Below, piece by piece: positions 8,288 to 16,517 of a stretch of 64,000 nucleotides of DNA (position 1 is its first letter; each line of letters opens with the position of its first letter). The DNA is taken from the NCBI RefSeq assembly GCF_029914245.1, contig NZ_JARYZI010000008.1, positions 1-64,000 on the forward strand. Reading direction: 5' to 3'. This DNA comes from Fusibacter bizertensis. Lineage in GTDB: Bacteria; Bacillota; Clostridia; Peptostreptococcales; Acidaminobacteraceae. The notes under the pieces were generated by a model that worked only from the letters and a program-made list of their open reading frames with translations, ran no database searches and had not been told where the DNA came from. The translations under genes were made by a program, and so were the position numbers.

Positions 8288-9244
8288 TTAATTCTCCATA
8301 TTTTCTAATTCATGTAATGTATCCGTAATATCTTGAATGGAAATATCTTCAATCGAGTTATTCCTTTTTAAGCATTCAACTAGTTGTATATATTTCTTTT
8401 TAATATTTTCATTCTTAAAATCCTCATAAAACATTCTGACCTTTGACAAAGCAACTACGTCATTTTGGAAGATAACTTTATCAAATTTTTTTATATGGTT
8501 TAGTTGTAATAAAGACGTTATGTAATAATATCCAGCTCTTATAACATAATATTTTTCATGCTTAAACTTTTGTTTTTCAAACAGACATTTCTGGAATTCC
8601 TGTTTTTCTGCTGAAATTTTATCTTCAAATCTTCTTATCAAAAAATCTCTATCATATAGATGATTTTGTGTAATGTTTTTTAGCCACTGAAAATAGCCTT
8701 TTTGTCCTTTTAAGAGTTTTCCAGTTACAATTACACTATTTTCATAAGGCATTCCAGCACTTGCAGCATATAAGAACGATAAGTAATCTCTATAAACAAT
8801 ATCTACTTGATTTATGTTTTCTTTTGACGATACATCATCCATACCAGTTGTTCCTTTATTGTGTAAATATCTTCTTCCTTCTTTTGGAATACCTAACATC
8901 AAAACAATGAAGTCGTAATCTTGCGGTAATTTATTGTTTGCTTCAACAGAAGATCCGTATTGAATCAAAAGATAATCAGAATACTCGGGAAAATTTCTTG
9001 TCATTGTATCTTTGATCTCTAAAGATTTGTCTAACTCTTCTATCCAATGTATATCATTAAAATTTTCATATTTCAAAAGTTCATTTAGTTCTTTGGGTTT
9101 ATTTTTTATATAATTTATAACTCTTGTAATTAATGCTAAAATAACTGCAGCAATTATGCTAACCATTATCCCATCAAAATTAGTTTGAGCCCATAATTTT
9201 ATTGCATCCATTAGTTCAATAGAGGCGGTTATTATTTCGTGCAT
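8288..9244 (-). CDS. Membrane-anchored polymerase-beta-type nucleotidyltransferase
   Basis: 318 residues. One N-terminal transmembrane helix lies at about 26-44 (IMVSIIAAVILALIT). A nucleotidyltransferase core follows: IQYGSSVEANNK (Gly97-Ser98), QDYDFIVL (Asp109 and Asp111, the metal-binding DxD) and QVDIVY (Asp148, third carboxylate). The last ~150 residues are helical and charged. All three acidic residues are in place, so catalysis is plausible; the substrate is unknown. GGAG seven bases ahead of ATG 9244 supports the start. The closely following 63-codon ORF makes this a two-gene unit in a defence-rich region. It could be a toxin, an oligonucleotide second-messenger synthase or a tRNA/protein nucleotidylating enzyme; nothing decides among these. 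Confidence 0.6.
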   Translation of the reverse strand: MHEIITASIELMDAIKLWAQTNFDGIMVSIIAAVILALITRVINYIKNKPKELNELLKYENFNDIHWIEELDKSLEIKDTMTRNFPEYSDYLLIQYGSSVEANNKLPQDYDFIVLMLGIPKEGRRYLHNKGTTGMDDVSSKENINQVDIVYRDYLSFLYAASAGMPYENSVIVTGKLLKGQKGYFQWLKNITQNHLYDRDFLIRRFEDKISAEKQEFQKCLFEKQKFKHEKYYVIRAGYYYITSLLQLNHIKKFDKVIFQNDVVALSKVRMFYEDFKNENIKKKYIQLVECLKRNNSIEDISIQDITDTLHELENMEN

Positions 9245-9763
9245 TTTGATTCTCCATCCTATTTTTTGTAATCTATTTGATCTCTTTCAAATTCTTCATG
9301 CTATCATCAAAACCGTGTATAAATAATTATGCAATTAATATCCCGTATTGAAAATCCCTAATCTTTTAACACATTAATCTGCATTGGTGTCAAAGAAGTC
9401 TCCGAAAAAGTACTTACAACGGTTTCATGAGGATTCTAGGCCTATTTTCTATTAAAGCTATAGTTTTTGCGACTTTCTCAGACTTGGTGGTTATCTTAAG
9501 CGAATTGGATAAGTATAATACTCTATACTCCAACACTGTTTGTTAATAAGTATGTTTATATAATTATAATATAAAGTACTCACAATTTGTATGGCTAATT
9601 AATACTTCTGACAAAAGGATTTACTTGATATGATAACCAATTATATTCGAATGTACTTGGTTGTCCAAGTGTACGGTTCGAGGTACTATAATTCAATGCG
9701 CTTTAACAACCGAATATACAACAATTAAAGCAACTATTTGTAATCAAAATGTCAATTTTGAGA
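9245..9763. other. Non-coding stretch with a decayed gene end and a repeat-like motif
   Basis: No intact gene. On the minus strand from about 9550 to 9358 there is a coding-like remnant, VLYLSNSLKITTKSEKVAKT continuing to IENRPR, then after a one-base shift ETVVSTFSETSLTPMQINVL and a stop at 9358. The tail is suggestive of a transposase C-terminus, but I cannot name a family. At about 9670-9681 GTACGGTTCGAGG is a weak copy of the dispersed repeat. The remainder is AT-rich. Confidence 0.4.
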
Positions 9764-10490
9764 TTACCGGTAATCATGCAAATTATACCATTGTTCGCAT
9801 TTTTGTGGATTTTCCCGAAGCGATTTATGCAATAATAACCCTCCTTGCATAAATAAGTCTTTGAACTTTAACATCTTAAATTTACGAGATGACGTTATTA
9901 TATAACCTCGGTATATATTGCAATACTTTAAACTTTTCTCCTTTCCAAAATCTCTTAAGCGCAACACAAAATCTATATCCTCAGCAGCATAATATTTTTC
10001 ATTAAATCCACCAATCTCATCAAAATAATTTTTCCTAGTATAGAGCATTACACCACTCAATCCAACTATATGAGTAGCTAGAACACTTGCAACAAATATA
10101 AGGCTAAAAGTGAGATTCCGTCTATCAAGTTTAAACTTTGTCCCACCTCCAACATATTTATTTGATTGCATGTATGTGCAAATAAGATTGAACATATTAG
10201 AACTAATTTCTGAATCGGCATCTAAAAAACAAAGTATCTCACCAGTAGCATATTGAGCACCTGTATTTCTAACTTTAGCGATATTGTGCACTCTTTCATT
10301 TACAATTGTTACCTCAAATCTCTTCGCAATCTCGATAGTTCTATCTTCCGAATTATTATCTACAAGAACGATTTCCAAATAATTACAATTGCTCTTCTCA
10401 AATTCTCTTTTTGGCTATCATCACTGATTTAAGCATTTTTTCAATCAACCGTTCTTCGTTGTAAGCAGGAATTATCAACGAAATTTTCAT
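9764..10490 (-). pseudogene. Family 2 glycosyltransferase, frameshifted near the N-terminus
   Basis: The start at ATG 10490 has GGAGGG seven bases upstream and reads MKISLIIPAYNEERLIEKML, the classic GT2 opening, but stops after about 29 codons. Removing one A from the five-base run at 10408-10412 restores KREFEKSNCNYLEIVLVDNN and the rest of the enzyme. Seen downstream are FLDADSEI (DxD-type metal/nucleotide-sugar site), a hydrophobic segment (LIFVASVLATHIVGLSG) and AAEDIDFVLRLRDFG (ED motif for the acceptor base). About 240 codons in all. The enzyme would transfer a sugar from a nucleotide donor to a surface glycan or lipid. Single gene with no glycan cluster around it. Real pseudogene or base-call error cannot be separated here. 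Confidence 0.7.
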
Positions 10491-10959
10491 AAACACCCTC
10501 CAATATATCTATTTTTCTAATAAATGTTCACCGCTATAACTCGCAATTGCTATTTATATATATCTTTTAAAACAATATAACATCACACTTATAATCATTT
10601 AATTTCAAGAAGAATATTCCGTATGTCCCTACTTATGGTACGGTTCACCTTCTCATATATAACAGTGAACCAACCACAAATATAACCAATTTATCATCAA
10701 ACATGTTTCACTTAATTACTCTCATAAACTACTATAACCCTTTGCCATAACACATGATATTGCACACTCCAATTTCTAAAGCAAAGCTATATAACTAATT
10801 ATATTTTATTATAATTATTACAACTTGTATACAGAGAACCTATCAGTATAGTCACACATAATTCTTAGTGGTCAAATCGTAGATTCATTTCTATAACTTT
10901 TATTTGCTTTTTCTATTATCGCTTTATTGAAACTGCAAAATATATGGACTTTAATCTTC
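10491..10959. other. Gene-free spacer at the island/core boundary
   Basis: No supported ORF on either strand. A copy of the dispersed repeat lies at 10629-10675: CTACTTATGGTACGGTTCAC, then after a divergent stretch GTGAACCAACC, matching the two ends of copy 1. The rest is AT-rich without clear promoters, RNA genes or coding remnants. Confidence 0.5.
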
Positions 10960-11040
10960 AAAAAAAGACTTCTATGTTATTGCGCTCTACTAGAAATTTG
11001 ATTGTTTTCCAGCGTGAGAGCGAATACCATAGAAGTCCTA
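10960..11040 (-). terminator. Long-stem rho-independent terminator after rlmD-type gene
   Basis: A perfect 10-bp outer stem (10968-10977 with 11028-11037) continues into an imperfect inner stem (GCGCTCT with AGAGCG) around a loop of about 27 bases. On the minus strand it runs into seven T residues. It follows the stop at 11086 and also marks the edge of the conserved core. Confidence 0.7.
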
Positions 11041-11085
11041 TTATATTATAATCGTATGTTATCTGTTTTTATTAATTTGTTTTAT

Positions 11086-12486
11086 TTAATTTGTTTCATT
11101 AACAGTCTTCGTAAGTCTCGTCACGCATTCAACGCCTCCCGTCCAGGGGAACATATCCACAAGTGTAATATCATCCGCCTTGTACCCTTGCTTTTGAAAG
11201 ACGATGAGATCATCAAGGAGTGTCGATGGGTTACATGAAACATAGACGATACTTGGGATGCCATAGCTCGCCACTGCAACTGTCGTCTTCTCGCCCATAC
11301 CACTTCGAGGTGGATCTACGACGATAACATCTGGTTTTTCTTTCACCTTTTTAAGCTGTTCAAATACATCACCGCAGATGAATTCACAGTTATCAAGCCC
11401 GTTCATATGGGCGTTTTCTCTCGCTGCAACAACTGCATCTTCAACCCACTCTATGCCGATTACTTTTTTAGCTTTTTGCGCCATGATTTGACCGATTGTG
11501 CCTGTACCACTAAAGAGGTCAAAGCAAACCTTATCTTCCATTGATTCTATCTGATCAAGAGCAGTTTGATAAAGTCTTTCAGCACCTTTGGTATTGGTTT
11601 GGAAGAATGAATAAAGTGTGATTTTAAATGTCAAATCAAATAACTTCTCAGTGATATAAAGTCCACCTAATAGACAATCAATTTCACCTGATACTACATC
11701 ACCCAGTCCATCATTTTTCACATATAAAACGCTACTTAATTTACCCACTAAAGGCAGTTCATTTAGATATTTCGCAAAGGACTTACCATCAAATACGTTC
11801 CCCGCAGTATCAGCAGGTTGAGTGGATGCTGAAAGCGCTACCATGATTTCGCCTGTTCCCTTAGCTTTTCTTACCACAAGATGTCTTAAAAATCCAATAT
11901 GACTCCGTTTATTGTATTTGATCAAGCCGTTTTCTTTCGCATATGCTAAAACTGCCTTTTGGATCGTTCTAAAATCCACATCAGCCAAATGACAATTTGG
12001 TACATCTACGACATCATGATGGTGTCCTTTTTTATGCATTCCAAGTGTTAAAGGACCATCTTTGAACTCATCGCCGAAAGAAAACTCCATTTTATTACGG
12101 TATTCAAAAGCCTCTGGGCTTGGAACAATTGGATTAAACTTAAGCATAAGACCTGCTTCGTCAAACAAGTTCTTCACCATCTCTGTTTTAAGGTTTAACT
12201 GTGATTCATAATCAAGTGTTTGTAGCATACAGCCACCGCACATATTGAAATGCTCACAAAAAGAATCTTTTTCATTTGGTGCACGCTCAATCACTTCAAG
12301 TGCCCTTGCTTCTATTTTAGTAGATCTTTTTTTGCTAATTCGACATGCTAAGACCTGCCCTGTTAGTGCGTTTTTCACCCTTATTTCTTGATCTTCAAAG
12401 ATACCGATGCCTACATTGGGGTATTTCATACGCGTAATTTTAAGTTCTATTTCTTGACCCTTTTTCACCTTGACTCCTTTCAACAT
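11086..12486 (-). CDS. rlmD: 23S rRNA (uracil-C5)-methyltransferase, RlmD/RlmCD (RumA) family
   Basis: 466 residues. It transfers a methyl group from SAM to C5 of a uridine in 23S rRNA. An N-terminal TRAM domain (about 4-66) precedes an iron-sulfur cluster set (Cys77, Cys83, Cys86 in CEHFNMCGGC, and Cys165). The Rossmann SAM site is DLFSGTGTIGQ, the catalytic motif DPPRSGM, and the nucleophile Cys418 in YVSCNPSTL. The length is normal for the family. In Gram-positives one enzyme of this type can serve two uridines (RlmCD); which site this one modifies cannot be told. The gene stands alone with its own terminator, between the accessory island and the HAD cluster. Confidence 0.88.
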   Translation of the reverse strand: MLKGVKVKKGQEIELKITRMKYPNVGIGIFEDQEIRVKNALTGQVLACRISKKRSTKIEARALEVIERAPNEKDSFCEHFNMCGGCMLQTLDYESQLNLKTEMVKNLFDEAGLMLKFNPIVPSPEAFEYRNKMEFSFGDEFKDGPLTLGMHKKGHHHDVVDVPNCHLADVDFRTIQKAVLAYAKENGLIKYNKRSHIGFLRHLVVRKAKGTGEIMVALSASTQPADTAGNVFDGKSFAKYLNELPLVGKLSSVLYVKNDGLGDVVSGEIDCLLGGLYITEKLFDLTFKITLYSFFQTNTKGAERLYQTALDQIESMEDKVCFDLFSGTGTIGQIMAQKAKKVIGIEWVEDAVVAARENAHMNGLDNCEFICGDVFEQLKKVKEKPDVIVVDPPRSGMGEKTTVAVASYGIPSIVYVSCNPSTLLDDLIVFQKQGYKADDITLVDMFPWTGGVECVTRLTKTVNETN

Positions 12487-12516
12487 AAAGTTGACTCATA
12501 TAAAGTTTAGTTGTAC

Positions 12517-12553
12517 TTAAAAAATATTATCCATCTAAAGAGATGGATAATAT
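12517..12553 (-). terminator. rho-independent terminator after HAD hydrolase operon
   Basis: Perfect 13-bp inverted repeat (12524-12536 with 12541-12553), 4-base loop, then six T on the minus strand. It lies 25 bases past the HAD stop codon and closes the 12578-14931 operon. Confidence 0.75.
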
Positions 12554-12577
12554 TGAGAATACTTATAAATTTAATCT

Positions 12578-13237
12578 TTACTGCTTTACGAACAAATCTT
12601 TGAAACTCATAATGAAACCATCTGCATCAGCTTTGATTTCATTTTGATAGTCTTCTGATAACGCATCATAGACCGCAACGACTTTCATACCAGCGCGTTT
12701 TGCAGCTAACACACCTGCATGTGTATCTTCAAAAACAAGGCATCTTTTAGGCGTAACCTCTAGATCTTCAGCTACTTTTAGAAAAATATCTGGATGTGGC
12801 TTGCCTTTTTCAACTTCGCAAGATGTTCTCATAGAACCAAAATATTGATGGATACCGTGTGCAACAACCACTTCTGTTAACAGTTCTCTTGAGTTGCTTG
12901 TACCAATTCCCACTTTTATATTCTTCGAAACTGCATATTCAATTAACGCTTTCGCTTCTTCTTTCAACTTAATCTTTTGCCTGTAAAAGAGTTTTGCCAT
13001 TTCATTCCATTCATCTTGAATTTCCTTAAGTGGCTCTTTCAAATCAAATCTCTCAATAAAATACTGAGCAGTTTCTGTGAAACTCATCCCCTCAATGTCC
13101 TTTTGAAGATCATGAGGCAACTTAATACCCCTTTTTTCTAAAAAATCAATATCAATTTGTTTCCAAATCCACATTGAGTCTATTAAAGTACCATCAAGGT
13201 CGAAGATGATTGCATCGATGTCTTTTAAAATTTGCAT
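12578..13237 (-). CDS. HAD-superfamily hydrolase, beta-phosphoglucomutase-like
   Basis: 219 residues with every HAD motif: DLDGTLIDS (nucleophile and acid Asp, residues 12-20), GTSNS (motif II Ser/Thr), KGKPHPDIF (motif III Lys) and VFEDTHAGVLAAKRAG (motif IV). The helical cap between motifs I and II fits subfamily I, as in PgmB and small sugar-phosphate phosphatases. The closest functional guess is a phosphatase or phosphoglucomutase of low specificity. It starts one base after the thioesterase gene, making it the last gene of a four-gene operon that ends at the strong hairpin at 12517-12553. Confidence 0.8.
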   Translation of the reverse strand: MQILKDIDAIIFDLDGTLIDSMWIWKQIDIDFLEKRGIKLPHDLQKDIEGMSFTETAQYFIERFDLKEPLKEIQDEWNEMAKLFYRQKIKLKEEAKALIEYAVSKNIKVGIGTSNSRELLTEVVVAHGIHQYFGSMRTSCEVEKGKPHPDIFLKVAEDLEVTPKRCLVFEDTHAGVLAAKRAGMKVVAVYDALSEDYQNEIKADADGFIMSFKDLFVKQ

Positions 13238-13238
13238 A

Positions 13239-13661
13239 TTACCTCTCTAACTGTGACTCCCTTTCCCTAGTCTGAGCACGATCAATTAAACTACTGTAGT
13301 TTACTACACTACGCGTATGTTTGCCTTTACCCACTTGACCATATTCGTCATATGCTTTCATATGAAGGAGATATTTTTCGTTTTCTATTTTTTGAATAGT
13401 AATTTCGATTGTAATTGTTGATCCGATTAAAGATGGTTTAAAATGATCAACTTCCACATGATGTCCAACAGAGATATAGCCCTCTGGCAATACAGGATCC
13501 ATTAACTGGGTACTTGCCTCAATCATTAAAGCGACCAATCTCGGTGTTGCAAAGAGATTTTCGATTTTGCCACTACCATAGTGCAGTGCAGTGTCATCAA
13601 TGGTTACCTTTTTTTGAATTGTAAGTGTCATGCCTTCTTGTAGTTGATTTTTTACAGTCAT
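13239..13661 (-). CDS. Hotdog-fold thioesterase, fluoroacetyl-CoA thioesterase (FlK)-like
   Basis: 140 residues. The segment FATPRLVALMIEAS, then VGHHVEVDHFKP and a beta strand GSTITIEITIQKI match the FlK-type single hotdog thioesterases. The Glu in the first segment and the His in GHHVEVDHF sit where the catalytic residues lie. Such proteins hydrolyse acyl-CoA thioesters; the native substrate in anaerobes is not settled. An AGGAGG-type site precedes the start (13671-13676). It lies between the 180-residue unknown protein and the HAD phosphatase. Confidence 0.75.
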   Translation of the reverse strand: MTVKNQLQEGMTLTIQKKVTIDDTALHYGSGKIENLFATPRLVALMIEASTQLMDPVLPEGYISVGHHVEVDHFKPSLIGSTITIEITIQKIENEKYLLHMKAYDEYGQVGKGKHTRSVVNYSSLIDRAQTRERESQLER

Positions 13662-13675
13662 ACATTCCGCCTCCT

Positions 13676-14218
13676 TTAGTAGATCTTAGTGTTCACGTAG
13701 TCAGCAATGACCGAAGCAATCGGTTCATCTGAAAAACATCCAGTCTCTCTCAGTTTGTACAGAATTTTTCGGTCTTTTGAATGTAATACCACTTTTTCAT
13801 AGTTATTAAACCTTATTTCGTAAATCTGTCCTTCTAAAGTTCTAGAATTCATATGAATGAAATAGGCTTCAACCTCTTTAAACTCAACCTTTTCAAGCAT
13901 ACTTAAAGTGATTTTGTCTTTTTTAGAATAAAAATCGTAAGCACGGTCTTTCAATTTTACACAATTCGTGTAATCTTTAAACTCAATTGCATCCGCTTCC
14001 AGCATTAATTTTTTAGCCATTGTATTAAAATAATGATACTTTAGTATACCTTCTTCAATACTCTCAATTTGATAATTAACACGTTTAAAACCTGACATCA
14101 ATTCATAGTTTTCAATAATAAAATTTTCTTTCGTTAATTGACCTTGTTCAAGTAAAGTGATCAACTCAATTCTTTTTTGACAAAATGCCTCAATTTCTTT
14201 GCTGTTAAATTCCTTCAA
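13676..14218 (-). CDS. Uncharacterised 180-residue cytoplasmic protein
   Basis: No signal peptide or membrane helix. It is a mixed alpha/beta protein rich in Lys, Glu and Tyr, with an N-terminal helix (SKEIEAFCQKRIELITLLEQ) and several strands with aromatic residues (GILKYHYFN, AYFIHMNSRT). I recognise no catalytic motif. It looks like one of the Clostridia-restricted families of unknown function that accompany the neighbouring metallophosphoesterase. It lies 23 bases downstream of that gene and 14 upstream of the thioesterase gene, in the same operon. Confidence 0.6.
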   Translation of the reverse strand: MKEFNSKEIEAFCQKRIELITLLEQGQLTKENFIIENYELMSGFKRVNYQIESIEEGILKYHYFNTMAKKLMLEADAIEFKDYTNCVKLKDRAYDFYSKKDKITLSMLEKVEFKEVEAYFIHMNSRTLEGQIYEIRFNNYEKVVLHSKDRKILYKLRETGCFSDEPIASVIADYVNTKIY

Positions 14219-14241
14219 TTCCTTAACCTTTCTAAACCACG

Positions 14242-14931
14242 TTATTCCATTAGCAAATGCAACTTAAAATTGAGATAATCACATGATGTAAGTTGATAAT
14301 TCACACCATGATAGTTTCCTTTTAATGCATTCTTGAAATTGCTTTTCCCGTGGACATGTCCGTAGACAACTTGTTTAATGTCGTATTTTTCAAAAATCTC
14401 CGTAAATCCAGAAGATTGTTTTTTTTCATTAGTTGGTGAAAAATGTAGTACACCTATTATTTCATCATAGCCTGCAGCTTTTGCTTGCTTGATGGAAAGT
14501 TCTAATCTTAACACTTCGCGTTTATATATTTTTTCATCTTCCGCAGTAAATACTTCTCCAGGACACACCCAACCTCTTGTGCCACATATTCCATAAGTTT
14601 TATATGTCCCAAACGTATTATGGATGAAATCTATGGTCTCATACTTACCTTCCATTTTGGTAAGTGATACCCACCAGAAATCGTGATTTCCTTTGAAAAT
14701 TATTTTTTTGCCTGGTAACTGATCCAGCCAAGTAAGATCGCTATGCGCCCCTTCAAAACTTATCGCCCATGAAATATCTCCAGGCAATATAATTGTATCT
14801 TCAGGCTTTACACGATTAAGCCAATCTTCTTTTATTTTGTCGTAATGTTTATCCCAATGTTCTCCGAACACTTCCATTGGCTTATCTGATCCAAAACTCA
14901 GATGTAAATCGCCAATAACATACAATGCCAT
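14242..14931 (-). CDS. Calcineurin-like metallophosphoesterase
   Basis: 229 residues carrying the full two-metal phosphoesterase set: GDLHLSF (Asp8, His10), LPGDISWA, KGNHDFWW, a histidine strand GVLHFSP and YGHVHG. The length and spacing fit the bacterial stand-alone family of about 230 residues. It should hydrolyse a phosphomonoester or diester with Mn/Fe-type metals; substrate unknown. First gene of the 12578-14931 operon; no promoter could be assigned with confidence. Confidence 0.8.
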   Translation of the reverse strand: MALYVIGDLHLSFGSDKPMEVFGEHWDKHYDKIKEDWLNRVKPEDTIILPGDISWAISFEGAHSDLTWLDQLPGKKIIFKGNHDFWWVSLTKMEGKYETIDFIHNTFGTYKTYGICGTRGWVCPGEVFTAEDEKIYKREVLRLELSIKQAKAAGYDEIIGVLHFSPTNEKKQSSGFTEIFEKYDIKQVVYGHVHGKSNFKNALKGNYHGVNYQLTSCDYLNFKLHLLME

Positions 14932-14985
14932 AATTCACCCTATATCTACACTATAATCTCCACCACTATCTAACAAGAGAAAATT

Positions 14986-15699
14986 TTATAATAGCCTTTC
15001 TAAGTCAACATTTGAAAGTGCCTGTATCACTTTATCTGAAAACTCTGGGATTGTCAATTCTATCTGGTTGATAAGGTCTTCAGCTTTACTCCTCAATCTG
15101 TCATCCGCAAATTCACAAGTATCCATCATTAAAGGAAACTTAAGAATCTCTATTGATTTAATGATAGCAGTTTCTTCAAGAAACATAAGTGGTCTTATCA
15201 TAACCAACCCTTCTTCAGTCTCAGAAATTGGCCGCATCGTCGCCATTTTACCATGTTGAAGTATATTCATCATAAAGGTTTCTACAAGATCGTCTTTGGT
15301 ATGTCCCATTGCAATTTTGTTATAGCCATTTTCTATAGCATAGCGTTTGATAATTCCCTTTCTAAGCCTTGAACAGGTATAACATGGCGCGTAGGTTTTT
15401 CCATGTGACAAGTTAACGGCATAATGTTCTTCATATACCATGAGATCTAATCCATTTTCCTTACAAAACACTTTGTATTCAGGTAGATTGCCAATTAAGC
15501 CATGATCCACGGTTAATCCAGTCACCTTAAACGACTTAGGTCCAAACTGACTGAGCTGGTTAAGCGCATAAAATAACAAAGAACTATCTTTACCTCCAGA
15601 AACGCCAATTAAAATCCGATCACCTTCATCTATCATCGCATAAGTCTCAATTGCTTTTCTTATTGACTTTAAATAAAGATTTTCCATCCATCGCTTCAT
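14986..15699 (-). CDS. TtcA-like PP-loop tRNA thiolation enzyme
   Basis: 237 residues. SGGKDS at 34-39 is the PP-loop that adenylates the target base, CYTC (Cys106, Cys109) is the CxxC that holds an iron-sulfur cluster in TtcA, and GHTKDDLVETF is the family signature. TtcA makes 2-thiocytidine at tRNA position 32; this shorter Gram-positive paralogue probably modifies a tRNA base, though the exact product is unproven. A third conserved cysteine near the C-terminus (DTCEF) supports a cluster. It overlaps the alarmone synthetase gene by four bases. Confidence 0.75.
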   Translation of the reverse strand: MKRWMENLYLKSIRKAIETYAMIDEGDRILIGVSGGKDSSLLFYALNQLSQFGPKSFKVTGLTVDHGLIGNLPEYKVFCKENGLDLMVYEEHYAVNLSHGKTYAPCYTCSRLRKGIIKRYAIENGYNKIAMGHTKDDLVETFMMNILQHGKMATMRPISETEEGLVMIRPLMFLEETAIIKSIEILKFPLMMDTCEFADDRLRSKAEDLINQIELTIPEFSDKVIQALSNVDLERLL

Positions 15700-16517
15700 A
15701 TAAGCTTACCTTTCTCAAAATGATTGTATCTTGGTAAACTCTTCTTAATCTCTGTTAATAGTAGTTCAAACTCAAACATGTTGTCATTGTTTTTTATGTT
15801 GTCAAACCGCTGTTGAAAGTCAAGTGCTTCAAGCTCTTTCCCTTGCGTAAACAGAAGCTGAATATTTGTGATAATATCTCTAATTGTATTTGATTTTTCT
15901 TCAAACATAAGTTGAGCATTTACAACTTCTCTACTAATCTCCATCATCTCTTCATCTAGGCGTGTTGCAGCTATTGCTGAATTCTTTAGCCGCTCTATTA
16001 TACCATCTGGTATATGTGATTTGTACTTGTAGTTAAGAGAGTGTTCGATTGTCGCCCAGAAATTCATCGCTAGCGTCCTTATTTGAAGTTCTGCTAGGAT
16101 TTCTTTAGTCCCTAGTGCTGTTTGTACTGGGTATTTAATGATGATGTGGTAGCTCTTATAACCACTATCTTTTGGGTTCTTAATATAATCCTTTTCATAT
16201 AATACTGTAAAATCCTTTCCACTTCGCTCTCGGATCAGATTAACAACTTCATATATATCATCTACGAACTGGCACATGATCCTGATACCCGCGATATCTT
16301 CCATTTGTTCCTCAAGTTGTTCCATAGGAATACTGCGTCGTTCTGCTTTTTCTATTATACTAGATATTTTCTTTACACGACCCATTGCAAACTCAATAGG
16401 TGAATATTCATTTAACTCTCTATATTGATTTCTAATAGCTTTAAATTTTACCTTTAACTCCTCTACAGCCTGCTCATATGGAATCAAAAGTGTTTTCCAC
16501 TCTTTTATGACGTTCAT
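15696..16517 (-). CDS. Small alarmone synthetase (RelA/SpoT-domain GTP pyrophosphokinase, YjbM/RelQ type)
   Basis: 273 residues. It should make (p)ppGpp from GTP or GDP and ATP. The RelA_SpoT domain (about 45-185) shows IAGIRIMCQFVDD, the G-loop-like NPKDSGYKSYHIII with its substrate-stacking Tyr, and the Glu-rich strand LAELQIRTLAMNFWATIEHS. There is no HD hydrolase domain and no TGS/ACT region, so it is a single-function synthetase. The helical tail resembles that of RelQ tetramers. It overlaps the genes on both sides by four bases, tying alarmone production to a radical SAM protein and a tRNA thiolase. Confidence 0.83.
   Translation of the reverse strand: MNVIKEWKTLLIPYEQAVEELKVKFKAIRNQYRELNEYSPIEFAMGRVKKISSIIEKAERRSIPMEQLEEQMEDIAGIRIMCQFVDDIYEVVNLIRERSGKDFTVLYEKDYIKNPKDSGYKSYHIIIKYPVQTALGTKEILAELQIRTLAMNFWATIEHSLNYKYKSHIPDGIIERLKNSAIAATRLDEEMMEISREVVNAQLMFEEKSNTIRDIITNIQLLFTQGKELEALDFQQRFDNIKNNDNMFEFELLLTEIKKSLPRYNHFEKGKLI

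Noticed and set aside
9661-9852. Plus-strand ORF of 63 codons
   Set aside because: Largely antisense to the glycosyltransferase 3' end and beginning in a dispersed repeat; no family likeness.
3254-10675. Integron attC sites or IS ends
   Set aside because: No integrase or transposase gene, no attC core motifs and no consistent terminal duplications around the repeats.
10491-10959. A tRNA or small RNA gene in the spacer
   Set aside because: No cloverleaf, no promoter-terminator pair; the hairpin at 10960-11040 is explained as the rlmD-type terminator.
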